Assembly (NCBI GenBank): GCA_019239425.1
Contig: JAFAZX010000046.1
Location: forward strand, 1-64,000
Reading direction: 5' to 3'
Length of the DNA: 64,000 nt
DNA from: Acidobacteriota bacterium
GTDB taxonomy: Bacteria; Acidobacteriota; Blastocatellia; Pyrinomonadales; Pyrinomonadaceae
How positions within the stretch are numbered: the first letter of the stretch is position 1; every line of letters begins with the position of its first letter. The translations under genes and the position numbers were made by a program. Below, in pieces: positions 25,643 through 33,429 of this stretch. The notes under the pieces are model-generated. The model searched no databases, was not told the DNA's origin, and worked only from the letters and a program-made list of their open reading frames with translations.

Positions 25643-25722
25643 GGAAGGATGAAGGCGGAAGGATGAGGGATGAAGTTCAAACCCTCTCCCCCTTCATCCC
25701 TCATCCTTCCGCCTTCATCCTT
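25643..25722. repeat. heptad inverted repeat, GGATGAA family
   Basis: About 31-bp arms (25643-25675 and 25692-25722). The right arm encodes the last residues (RMKAEG) of the esterase. Confidence 0.88.
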
Positions 25723-26390
25723 TCGGAGAGCCAGGCGCGCACGTCGCCGCGCATCTCGGGGACGAACTCGTGGCCGCAGTCGTAAGAGAGCGTCTCCACG
25801 TCGCGGGCGCGTTCGCGGAGTTGTGCGGCGTAGGGGGCGACGCGCTCGGGCGTGTAGAACTCGTCGCGCGTGCCGGAGAGGTGCAGGACTGCGGCGCGCG
25901 TCTCGCCGTAAGCCGGGTTCGTCTCCCAGTCGCCGGGCGTCCCGCCGCAGATGCCGACGACGCCGCGCAAGGCTTCGCGGTGCGTGAAGGCGAAGCGGTA
26001 GTTGAGCGCGCAGGACTGCGAGAAGCCCAGGAGGAAGACCTGCTCGCGCCGCGCGACGCCGCGCGCGACGAGCGCTTCGACGAGGTCGAGCACGGCCCTG
26101 TGGTGGAGCGCGACCGACTCCTCGGGCCGGAAGTTGGTCAGCCAGCCGAAGCCGTAGCGCAGCGGCCCGCCCTTTTCGCGCGGCTCCTTCATGTGCTGGT
26201 GCGGCCCCTGCAAGGTGGCGACGGCGAAGCCCTCGGGCGCGTGCTGCCGCGCCTCGCGCATCATCCAGCCCTTGTTGCTCCCGTAGCCGTGCAGCGCGAC
26301 GAGCAGGGGCGACGGCTCCGCCCGCGGCGCATACACGTCATAGTAGAGCCGCGTCTCGGCCTTCAGCGAAAGGTCGCTATCCTCAATCAT
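25701..26390 (-). CDS. phospholipase/carboxylesterase-type hydrolase
   Basis: 229-residue alpha/beta hydrolase: oxyanion region VALHGYGSNKG, nucleophile GFSQSCALNYR, acid in SGTRDEFYTPERV, His in CGHEFVPE. Resembles the PlaC/YpfH esterase family acting on small acyl esters. AGGAG site before the ATG. The C-terminal RMKAEG comes from an adjoining repeat. Confidence 0.87.
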   Translation of the reverse strand: MIEDSDLSLKAETRLYYDVYAPRAEPSPLLVALHGYGSNKGWMMREARQHAPEGFAVATLQGPHQHMKEPREKGGPLRYGFGWLTNFRPEESVALHHRAVLDLVEALVARGVARREQVFLLGFSQSCALNYRFAFTHREALRGVVGICGGTPGDWETNPAYGETRAAVLHLSGTRDEFYTPERVAPYAAQLRERARDVETLSYDCGHEFVPEMRGDVRAWLSERMKAEG

Positions 26391-26405
26391 TCACTCCTCC
26401 TGAGA

Positions 26406-26520
26406 AGTAGGCAGTAGGCAGTAGGCAGTTGAAAACCCTGCTGTCGAGACATTCACATTAATCTCTCAACCCTCTTAACGCGGAGCGACTGCCTACTGCC
26501 GTCTGCCTACTGCCTACTGC
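26406..26520. repeat. heptad inverted repeat, CAGTAGG family
   Basis: Left arm 26406-26429 (three AGTAGGC words) and right arm 26488-26520. The 58-base loop is the largest of the set and shows no gene. It abuts the stop of the chromate transporter. Confidence 0.85.
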
Positions 26521-26521
26521 T

Positions 26522-28045
26522 TCAGAACCACAGCAGGCTAACCGCGAAGCGCAGCATGACCGCGCCGAGCATGACGAGGAAGGGGTTGAGGCGGAAGCGT
26601 ATCAGCGCCGCCGCCGCCAGGAGCGCGATGGAGAGGCCGACCCACGTGTGTATCCCCGCGCGCCCGGTGCTCCACGCCGCGGCGACGAGCAGGCCGACCA
26701 CGGCCGGCGTCACCCCGCGCAGGAAAGCCTGCACCTGCCGGTTCGAGCGGAAGCGCCTTAAGGACGAGCCCGCGACGACGGTCAGCACCAGCGACGGCAG
26801 GAAGATGCTCACGGTGGCGACGAGCGCGCCGAGCGTGCCCGCGACGCGGTAGCCGATGAAGGTCGCCGTGACGAGCACCGGGCCGGGCGTGATCTGCCCG
26901 AGCGCGAAGGCCTCGACGAACTCCCTGTGCGTGAGCCAGCCGCGCGCCTGCACCACCTCCGACTCGATGAGCGGCACCATCACGTACCCGCCGCCGAACG
27001 TGACGGCGCCGATGCGCAGGAAAATCGAGGCGACGGTCAGAAGCAGCGCGAGCTTCGCCATGACGGGCATCGCCGTCAAGAGCATCGTCGCGGAGCGCAG
27101 CACCGTGCCCGAGCCCTCCGGCGAGTCCGCGCCCTCGCGGCTCGGGGACTCGGACGCTTCCGTCTCGCCCCTCCCCCTCTTCGCCCTGCGCCAGAGGCGC
27201 ACGCGCCCTTTGACCTTCTCGGCGCGCTTCGCGCGGCGCGCGGGCGCGGACGTGGTCTGTATCCGCTCCTGCTCTTCCGGACTCAGCCCCGTGCCCGCCT
27301 GCCGCACGTGCTCGTCGGCGATGGCGCGCGTCAGGAAGCCGCCGACGAAGGCGCGCGACTCGGCCTCTTCCAGCTCGGCGCGCCTGTGCGCGGCGCGGCG
27401 CCGGATGCGCCGCCAGCGCTGCCAGCGCCGCTCCGCGAACGAGTCGATGTAGATGCCCGCCAGCCCCGCCGCGAAGACGACCTCGATGACGGTCGCGTTC
27501 AGGAAGATGACCGCGAGGCCGGAGAGGACTGCGACGTACCACTGCCACGGCTTCGCCAGGGTGCTCCGCCCGATGCGCCACGCCGTGACCGCGATGAGCG
27601 CGACGACCGCCGCGTTCAGGCCGTGGAAGAGCTTCTCCGTGTCGGGCAGGTTCCGCAGGTGCCGGTAGAGGATGGCGAGCACGATCATCAAAAGCATCGA
27701 GGGCAGCACCAGGCCCGCCAGCGCGACGGCCGCCCCGCGCCAGCCGCGCAGGCGCAGGCCCACGTACGCCGCGACGTTCCCCGCCATCGAGCCGGGCAGG
27801 CTCTGCGCCAAGGCCAGGCCTTCGGCGAACTCGTGCTCCGTGAACCAGCGCCGCTTCTGCAGGGCGAGCCCGCGCAGTTGCGCCACCACGGCCAGCCCGC
27901 CGCCGAAGCCCGTCGTCCCGACCTGCAGGAATGAGAGGAAGATGCCGCCCAGCGTCGCGGTTCTCGACAGGCGCTTCAAGCGCCTCTGCCCGTACCGCAC
28001 GCTCCGCCTGATCCGCTGTGTTCTTTTGTCTGTGTGCTCGACCAC
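26522..28045 (-). CDS. chrA: chromate transporter, two-domain CHR protein
   Basis: 507 residues with two CHR halves: N-terminal FLQVGTTGFGGGLAVV ... SLPGSMAGNVAAYVG and C-terminal FLRIGAVTFGGGYVMVP ... QITPGPVLVTATFIG, each with several TM helices. They are joined by an unusually long, charged cytosolic linker of about 115 residues (basic and Arg-rich). CHR proteins export chromate in exchange for other ions or transport sulfate-like anions. GTG start with weak ribosome site. Confidence 0.88.
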   Translation of the reverse strand: MVEHTDKRTQRIRRSVRYGQRRLKRLSRTATLGGIFLSFLQVGTTGFGGGLAVVAQLRGLALQKRRWFTEHEFAEGLALAQSLPGSMAGNVAAYVGLRLRGWRGAAVALAGLVLPSMLLMIVLAILYRHLRNLPDTEKLFHGLNAAVVALIAVTAWRIGRSTLAKPWQWYVAVLSGLAVIFLNATVIEVVFAAGLAGIYIDSFAERRWQRWRRIRRRAAHRRAELEEAESRAFVGGFLTRAIADEHVRQAGTGLSPEEQERIQTTSAPARRAKRAEKVKGRVRLWRRAKRGRGETEASESPSREGADSPEGSGTVLRSATMLLTAMPVMAKLALLLTVASIFLRIGAVTFGGGYVMVPLIESEVVQARGWLTHREFVEAFALGQITPGPVLVTATFIGYRVAGTLGALVATVSIFLPSLVLTVVAGSSLRRFRSNRQVQAFLRGVTPAVVGLLVAAAWSTGRAGIHTWVGLSIALLAAAALIRFRLNPFLVMLGAVMLRFAVSLLWF

Positions 28046-28083
28046 CGTCTTTGCCGGTCAGTCTATCACACGCGCGGGGCGGC

Positions 28084-29187
28084 TCAGTCCCGGCCGAGCG
28101 CCGGGACGTAGAGGGCCGCGACGCCGAAGACGAGCGAGTCGGGGTCTGCGCCCTGGCAGTTGGTCAGGACGGCGACGCTCAGGCGGTCGTCGGGGAAGCG
28201 CATGTAGGAGACGGCGTCGCTCCCGCTGTGCCCGACCGCCCTGTGGCCGGGCCGTTCATATATCTCCCAGCCGAGCCCGTAGCCGAGCGTCTTTTCGAGG
28301 CGAAAGACTTTTCCGTCGTTGAGCCTCACGGGGCGCCACATCTCGGCGAGCGACGCGGGCTTCAACAGCCTCCCTTCGGAGAGCGCCGCGTCCCACTTCG
28401 CGAGGTCGACGACCGTCGTGTTCAACCCGGCGCCCATGTAGGTGTACGCGGGGTAGAGGTTGCGGTGCGTCCAGAGCCCGTCGGGCGTGGGGCCGTCGTC
28501 GGTCTGCCGCACGTAGCGCGTGTACATCGAGGCGCGCCCCGGGACGACCGCGCGGTCGTCGCCGAAGACGGTGCGCGTCATCCCCAGCGGGCGGAAGAAG
28601 CGCCGCGCCATGAACTCCTCGAAGCCGAACCCCGAGACCCGCTCGATGATCATGCCGAGCAGCACGTAGCCGGTCTCGTTATATGACCACTTCGCGCCCG
28701 GCCGGCTCTTGAACGGCATCCGCGCCAGCTTGCGCAGAGCCTCGGGGCGCGTCTCGGCGATCACCTCGTCCGTGGCTTCGCTGACCGACACGTCGGGCAG
28801 CCCCGAGGTGTGCGAGAGCAGCTGCCGCACCGTCACCGCGCCCCAGGACGCCGGGAGTTGGGGCAGAATCCTGCGCACCCTTTCGTCAAGCGAAAATTTG
28901 CCCTCCTCCGCCAGAGACAACACCGCCACGGCCGTGAACGCCTTCGTCAGCGAAGCGACCTGAAAGAGCGTCTCCTCACCCGCCGGCACGTTCAACTCCA
29001 CGTTCGCCAGCCCGTACGCCTCCCGCTTCAACACGCGCCCGTCGCGCACAACCAGCACCGCCGCGCCGGGGATGTGCCGCTTCGACATCTCCGCGCGCAC
29101 GTAGTCGTCCACCTCGTCGCCCCTCGCCAGGGCGCAGGCGAACAGCCCGAAGACGGCGACGCACGGCAGGCGGAGTTTAAAGTTCAT
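28084..29187 (-). CDS. secreted serine hydrolase, beta-lactamase/AmpC fold
   Basis: 367 residues with a signal peptide. Catalytic SxxK in QVASLTKAFTA, YxN-type Tyr in WSYNETGY, and HSG-type motif GHSGSDAV. This class C-like family includes D-aminopeptidases, esterases and penicillin-binding proteins; substrate unknown. Related domain at 33430-35619. Downstream of the helicase and the small peptide gene on the same strand. Confidence 0.9.
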   Translation of the reverse strand: MNFKLRLPCVAVFGLFACALARGDEVDDYVRAEMSKRHIPGAAVLVVRDGRVLKREAYGLANVELNVPAGEETLFQVASLTKAFTAVAVLSLAEEGKFSLDERVRRILPQLPASWGAVTVRQLLSHTSGLPDVSVSEATDEVIAETRPEALRKLARMPFKSRPGAKWSYNETGYVLLGMIIERVSGFGFEEFMARRFFRPLGMTRTVFGDDRAVVPGRASMYTRYVRQTDDGPTPDGLWTHRNLYPAYTYMGAGLNTTVVDLAKWDAALSEGRLLKPASLAEMWRPVRLNDGKVFRLEKTLGYGLGWEIYERPGHRAVGHSGSDAVSYMRFPDDRLSVAVLTNCQGADPDSLVFGVAALYVPALGRD

Positions 29188-29215
29188 GTCCGTTCCTCAG
29201 ACGGAGTTTACCCCG

Positions 29216-29317
29216 TCAGTTTACGTAACCCCCGCCGCCGTCCTGCCCGCGGGCCGGGACGCTCAACGTGCAGAGGAGAAGGAGCGCGAACGACAGGGGC
29301 GCGTAAAGCTTCTTCAA
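29216..29317 (-). CDS. 33-residue secreted micropeptide with GGGGYVN tail
   Basis: TTG 29317 behind a strong GGAGGTG site (six-base spacing) opens a 33-codon frame: basic start MKKLYAPLS, a hydrophobic core rich in Leu, a likely cleavage after PARG or ARGQ, and a tail DGGGGYVN. The helicase encoded 41 bases upstream ends in DGGGPGGYVN, so the two share a tail although their codons differ. It could be a secreted peptide or a relic. Too short for most gene finders. No family recognised. Confidence 0.5.
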   Translation of the reverse strand: MKKLYAPLSFALLLLCTLSVPARGQDGGGGYVN

Positions 29318-29358
29318 CTTTCACCTCCGATCATCTGTGGCGACGCAAGAGCCGGCGC

Positions 29359-31452
29359 CTAGTTGACGTAGCCGCCCGGCCCGCCGCCGTCTTCCCCTTC
29401 CGGCGCTTTGAGCGCGGGCTGTGACGATTCCTCTTCGAGGCTCCAAATCTCGTACAGGTCGGGGGGGACTTCGGTGACGAAGCGGGAGGGGCGTTGAAGG
29501 ACAGTCTGCCTGGAAGAGTAGTCGGTGACCATCAAGGGGTACGTGATGTAGAGCTGGTCGCGCGCGCGCGTGAGGGCGACGTACCAGAGGCGGCGCTCCT
29601 CCTCTTCGCCTTCCGTGTCACGAAGCGAGCGGGGCGAGGGGAACTTGCCGTCGGCGGCCCAGAGGATGAAGACGGCGCGCCACTCTAAGCCCTTGGCCTG
29701 GTGGACGGAGGTGAGCGTGAGGAGTTCGTCCTCGTCGCCGCCTTCGAGCACGTCCTCGGACGTCAACCCCTGCGGCGCGCCGTAGCGCTCGGTCGAGAGC
29801 AGGGAGAGCTCGGCCAGAAACTCGTCCGCCGAGGTGTAGCGCGCGGCGTAGTGCGCGAGTTGGCGCAGGTCTTCGAGCCGCGCCTCCGCGTTCTCGAAAC
29901 TGTTTTCGAGGTGCTCTTCGTAGCCGCGCGCGAGCACCGTCTCGATCTGGCGCGCGGGGCTCTGGCGCACCTCATCGCGGACGAGTTCTTCCAGGAGCGC
30001 GCGGAACTCCGACCAGCCGGCGCCGCGCTTCGAGACGGCCGCGTCCGCCTCGCCGCGGATGACGAGGGCCAGAGGGTCTGGGGCGAGCTGCAGGCGCTCC
30101 CAGATGCGGTTCGTCGTCGCGGCGCCGACGTTCGGGATGAGGCGGAGCACGCGCTTCCAGGCCAGCTCGTCGCGCGGGTTGGCGACGAGGCGCAGGTAAG
30201 AGACCACGTCCTTGATGTGCGCCTGCTCGAAGAAGCGCATCCCCGAACGCACGCGGTAAGGGATGCCGCGCCGCGTCAGCTCGAGCTGTAGTTCGAGCGA
30301 GTGGTAGTGCGAGCGGTAGAGCACGGCCATCTCGCCGAGCGCGAGCCCCTCGTCGCGCAGCTCAAGCAGGCGCGAGGCGACGAAGGCGGCCTGCTGGTCC
30401 GCGTCGCGGCAGGGGACGAGCGCGGGCGCCAAGCCCTGCGAGGGGCGCGCCGCGCGCAAGGTCTTTGTGAACTGGCGGCGGTTCGAGGCGATGGAGACGT
30501 TGGCGACGGCGAGTATCTCGGGCGTCGAGCGGTAGTTCGTCTCCAGACGGAAGACGCGCGCCTCCGGGTATCTTTTGGGGAACTCGTAGATGCCTTCGAC
30601 CGACGCGCCGCGGAAGCCGAAGATGGACTGCGCGTCGTCGCCGACCACCATCACGTTGCGGTGCCTGACCGCGAGCAGGTCGACGATCTCCGCCTGCAGC
30701 TTGTTCGTGTCCTGGTACTCGTCGACGAGGACGTGCTCGAACTGCTCCTGATAAATCCGCGCGACCTCCTCGCGCTCTTCGAGCAGGCGCTTCCAGTTGA
30801 GCAGGAGGTCGTCGTAATCCATCACGTTGCGCTCGCGCTTGCGCTCCATGTAGAGGCGGTCGACGCGCGTGATCTGCTGCGTCAAAGGTTCGAAGTAAGG
30901 GTAGCGGCGCGGGACGACGTCGGAGATGGGCTGGTCGGTGTTGGTGGCGAAGCTGATGAGGTCTTGCAGGACTTCCGCCTTCGGGAAGCGGCGCGCCTTC
31001 GTGTCCACGCCGGCCTCGTCCACGCAGACCGAGAGGAAGTCTTTCGCGTCCTCGACGTCGAGGATGGAGAAGTTGGACGTGTAGCCCAGACTCTCGGCGT
31101 GGCGGCGCAAGCACAGGTTGGCGATGCGGTGGAAGGTGCCGCCCCAGACGCGGCGCGCCACGTCCGCGGTGCCGCCGGTCAACTGCTCGACCCTTCGCAG
31201 CATCTCGCGCGCGGCGCGGTTGGTGAAGGTGGCGAGCATGACGCGCGCGGGCGCGACGCCGTGCTCGACGAGGTAGGCGACGCGGTAGGTGATGGCGCGC
31301 GTCTTCCCCGAGCCCGCGCCCGCGATGACGAGGGCGGAGCCGACGGGCGCGGTCGCCACGGCGAGCTGCTCCTCGTTCAGCTCCTCGCGGTAGCGCGCCA
31401 GGCGGTCGGGCAGCTGCGTGCCCCCGGGGCGCTTGATGACGTAGCGCTTCAT
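29359..31452 (-). CDS. UvrD/Rep/PcrA-family superfamily 1A helicase
   Basis: 697 residues from ATG 31452. Motif I GAGSGKTRAITYR, motif Ia TFTNRAAREM, motif II VDEYQDTN, motif III GDDAQSIFGFRGA, motif IV NYRSTPEIL, motif V LTSVHQAKGLEW, motif VI YVALTRARDQLYITYP. Unwinds DNA in 3'-5' direction during repair. The C-terminus lacks the PcrA Tudor-like domain and ends in a Gly-rich GGGPGGYVN tail repeated in the next small ORF. Divergent from the Uma2 gene. Confidence 0.93.
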   Translation of the reverse strand: MKRYVIKRPGGTQLPDRLARYREELNEEQLAVATAPVGSALVIAGAGSGKTRAITYRVAYLVEHGVAPARVMLATFTNRAAREMLRRVEQLTGGTADVARRVWGGTFHRIANLCLRRHAESLGYTSNFSILDVEDAKDFLSVCVDEAGVDTKARRFPKAEVLQDLISFATNTDQPISDVVPRRYPYFEPLTQQITRVDRLYMERKRERNVMDYDDLLLNWKRLLEEREEVARIYQEQFEHVLVDEYQDTNKLQAEIVDLLAVRHRNVMVVGDDAQSIFGFRGASVEGIYEFPKRYPEARVFRLETNYRSTPEILAVANVSIASNRRQFTKTLRAARPSQGLAPALVPCRDADQQAAFVASRLLELRDEGLALGEMAVLYRSHYHSLELQLELTRRGIPYRVRSGMRFFEQAHIKDVVSYLRLVANPRDELAWKRVLRLIPNVGAATTNRIWERLQLAPDPLALVIRGEADAAVSKRGAGWSEFRALLEELVRDEVRQSPARQIETVLARGYEEHLENSFENAEARLEDLRQLAHYAARYTSADEFLAELSLLSTERYGAPQGLTSEDVLEGGDEDELLTLTSVHQAKGLEWRAVFILWAADGKFPSPRSLRDTEGEEEERRLWYVALTRARDQLYITYPLMVTDYSSRQTVLQRPSRFVTEVPPDLYEIWSLEEESSQPALKAPEGEDGGGPGGYVN

Positions 31453-31560
31453 GCCACTTCGGCTTATAGCACGCGCGCGCGCGGCGCGTAAACGGGCCGG
31501 AAGTGCTATCATGCCCCCAACGCCAGCGGAGGCCGCCAACTCACGCACGGGAGAAAAGCC

Positions 31561-32139
31561 ATGTCTGTTCAAGAAGCAGCACCAGTTCAAATGATCAGAT
31601 ATAGCTTCACCGTCGCCGAGTATCAGCGCATGGGCCAGGCCGGGATCTTCTCGGAAGACGACCGCGTGGAGCTTATCGACGGGGAGATCGTCAAGATGTC
31701 GCCTATCGGTGAGCTACATGCCTCCTGCGTCGGACGCCTGACGCAAACTCTCATCCTACTGCTCCGACGCCGCGTCATCATCTGGACGCAGAACCCCATC
31801 GTGCTCGACGACTATTCCGAGCCGCAGCCCGACCTCGCAATTCTCAAGCCGCGCTCGGACTTCTACAGGCAAGCGCACCCCAGACCGGAAGACGTGCTGA
31901 TTGTCATCGAGGTGTCGGACAGTACGTTGGGCTTCGACCGGAAGGTCAAGCTGCCGCTCTACGCGGGCGCGGGGATTCCCGAGGCGTGGGTCGTCAACCT
32001 CCCTGAGGAGTGCATCGAGGTCTACAGCGACCCGGCGGGTGGCGAGTACCAGACCGCCCGTTCGTACGCGCGCGGCCGTCGGTTGCAGTCGCACACGCTC
32101 GCCAGCTTGCGCCTCTCGGTCTCGAAAGTCCTCGGCTGA
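31561..32139 (+). CDS. Uma2-family (DUF820) restriction-endonuclease-fold protein
   Basis: 192 residues. Typical Uma2 pattern: TVAEYQRMGQAGIFSEDDRVELIDGEIVKMSPIG, PDLAILKPR (catalytic D), VIEVSDSTLGFDRKVKLPLYAGAGIPEAWVV (E..K and metal-binding region). PD-(D/E)XK fold of unknown target, widespread in Cyanobacteria and other phyla. Ribosome site GGGAG. Starts about 110 bases from the divergent helicase start. Confidence 0.88.
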   Translation: MSVQEAAPVQMIRYSFTVAEYQRMGQAGIFSEDDRVELIDGEIVKMSPIGELHASCVGRLTQTLILLLRRRVIIWTQNPIVLDDYSEPQPDLAILKPRSDFYRQAHPRPEDVLIVIEVSDSTLGFDRKVKLPLYAGAGIPEAWVVNLPEECIEVYSDPAGGEYQTARSYARGRRLQSHTLASLRLSVSKVLG

Positions 32140-32218
32140 GTCGGCTTTGCATTTGCGGCGGGCGGCGGTTAGGATGCTGGCACGGACAAACCTTTAACAG
32201 TTGAGCGAGGTCAAGGCG

Positions 32219-32524
32219 ATGAAATTCCCGGGCGGCATGAACCTGCAACAGATGATGAAGCAGGCCCAGCAGATGCAGGAGAAGATGGCGAAGGAGATGG
32301 AGGAGATGGTGGTGGACGCCACGGCCGGCGGCGGCGTCGTCACCGTCCAGATGCGCGGCACCAAGGAGGTCGAGTCCATCAAGATCGACCCCGAGGCCGT
32401 CAAAGACGGTGACGTCGAGATGCTCCAGGACCTCATCGTCGCCGCCGTCAACGAGGCCGGCCGCAAGGTGGACGAGGCCATGAAGTCCAAGCTCGGCGGC
32501 ATGCTCCCGCCCGGACTGATGTAA
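32219..32524 (+). CDS. YbaB/EbfC nucleoid-associated protein
   Basis: 101 residues: [29 protein letters not shown] helical N-terminus, then [21 protein letters not shown] and [17 protein letters not shown]-binding dimer, commonly next to recR as here. ATG 32219 fits the GAGG site (32207-32210); the TTG at 32201 would precede it. The stop directly abuts an inverted repeat. Confidence 0.95.
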   Translation: MKFPGGMNLQQMMKQAQQMQEKMAKEMEEMVVDATAGGGVVTVQMRGTKEVESIKIDPEAVKDGDVEMLQDLIVAAVNEAGRKVDEAMKSKLGGMLPPGLM

Positions 32525-32603
32525 GGGTGCTGGGTGCTGGGTTCTAGGTGCTGGGTAAAAACCCGGCTTCTTCCCAGCACCCAGAACCCGGCACCCAGCA
32601 CCT
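32525..32603. repeat. heptad inverted repeat, GGTGCTG family
   Basis: Arms 32525-32556 and 32572-32603 fill the whole gap from the ybaB stop to the recR ATG, inside what is normally an operon. Confidence 0.9.
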
Positions 32604-33218
32604 ATGCTTGAGTACTCCGAGCCCGTCACCAAGCTGATCGACGAGTTCAAGCGCCTGCCCGGCATCGGGCACAAGTCGGCGCAGCGGCTCGCGTTCCACG
32701 TCCTGCGGATGCCGCAGGCGGACGTGGAGCGCTTCGTCAACGCGCTCGAAGAGGTCAAGCGCAAGATCGTCTCCTGCACGGTCTGCAACAACCTGACCGA
32801 CGTCGACCCCTGCCGCTTCTGCTCCTCCACCACGCGCGACCGCTCGATGATCTGCGTCGTCGAGGAACCCTACAACCTCGTCGCCGTCGAGAAGACGCGC
32901 AGCTACAACGGCCTCTACCACGTGCTGCACGGGAGCCTCTCGCCCATCCGGGGCTTAGGCCCCGAAGACCTCAGACTGCAGAACCTCCTGCCGCGCCTCC
33001 GGCCCGACAACAACGAGGGCGTCGAGGTGCGCGAGGTCATCCTCGCCACCAACCCCAACACCGAGGGCGAGGCCACGGCCAGCTACATCAGCCGCCTCTT
33101 GAAACCCCTCGGCGTCCGCGTCACGCGCATCGCCATGGGCATGCCCGTCGGCAGCGACCTCGAATACGTAGACGAGGTCACGATGGACAAGGCCCTCACC
33201 AACCGGCACGAAATCTAA
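32604..33218 (+). CDS. recR: recombination mediator RecR
   Basis: 204 residues. HhH region [16 protein letters not shown]4 zinc finger [16 protein letters not shown], and Toprim domain with [26 protein letters not shown]. Acts with RecFO in loading RecA on gapped DNA. ATG lies within the boundary of the upstream repeat, so the ribosome site has to come from the repeat arm (ACCT) or from coupling; none is clear. Confidence 0.97.
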   Translation: MLEYSEPVTKLIDEFKRLPGIGHKSAQRLAFHVLRMPQADVERFVNALEEVKRKIVSCTVCNNLTDVDPCRFCSSTTRDRSMICVVEEPYNLVAVEKTRSYNGLYHVLHGSLSPIRGLGPEDLRLQNLLPRLRPDNNEGVEVREVILATNPNTEGEATASYISRLLKPLGVRVTRIAMGMPVGSDLEYVDEVTMDKALTNRHEI

Positions 33219-33252
33219 AACGGAAGAGAATGGGCGGGCGAGAGAAAAAGAT

Positions 33253-33282
33253 AGGGGTCTGACTCCCCCAAGCCAGACCCCT
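33253..33282 (+). terminator. terminator-like hairpin after recR
   Basis: Stem AGGGGTCTG/CAGACCCCT (33253-33261 and 33274-33282) followed by TTGG. A-rich upstream and weak T-tract. Possibly bidirectional. Nothing else recognised in 33283-33429. Confidence 0.6.
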
Positions 33283-33429
33283 TTGGCCACTCGCGTGGCC
33301 TGCCCCAAAGTTTCACTCGTTCTCAGAAGGAACGCCCGTTAGGTGAGTACATAGTAGCCGCGGGTGCGCGCCCTTTGGTTGCAAACGCGTTGCGCTCGCG
33401 TGACGAGTTCGAGACAGGCCCGCGGCCCT

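Noticed and set aside
33253-33282. Member of the heptad repeat family
   Set aside because: Single stem without period-7 words; fits a simple terminator.
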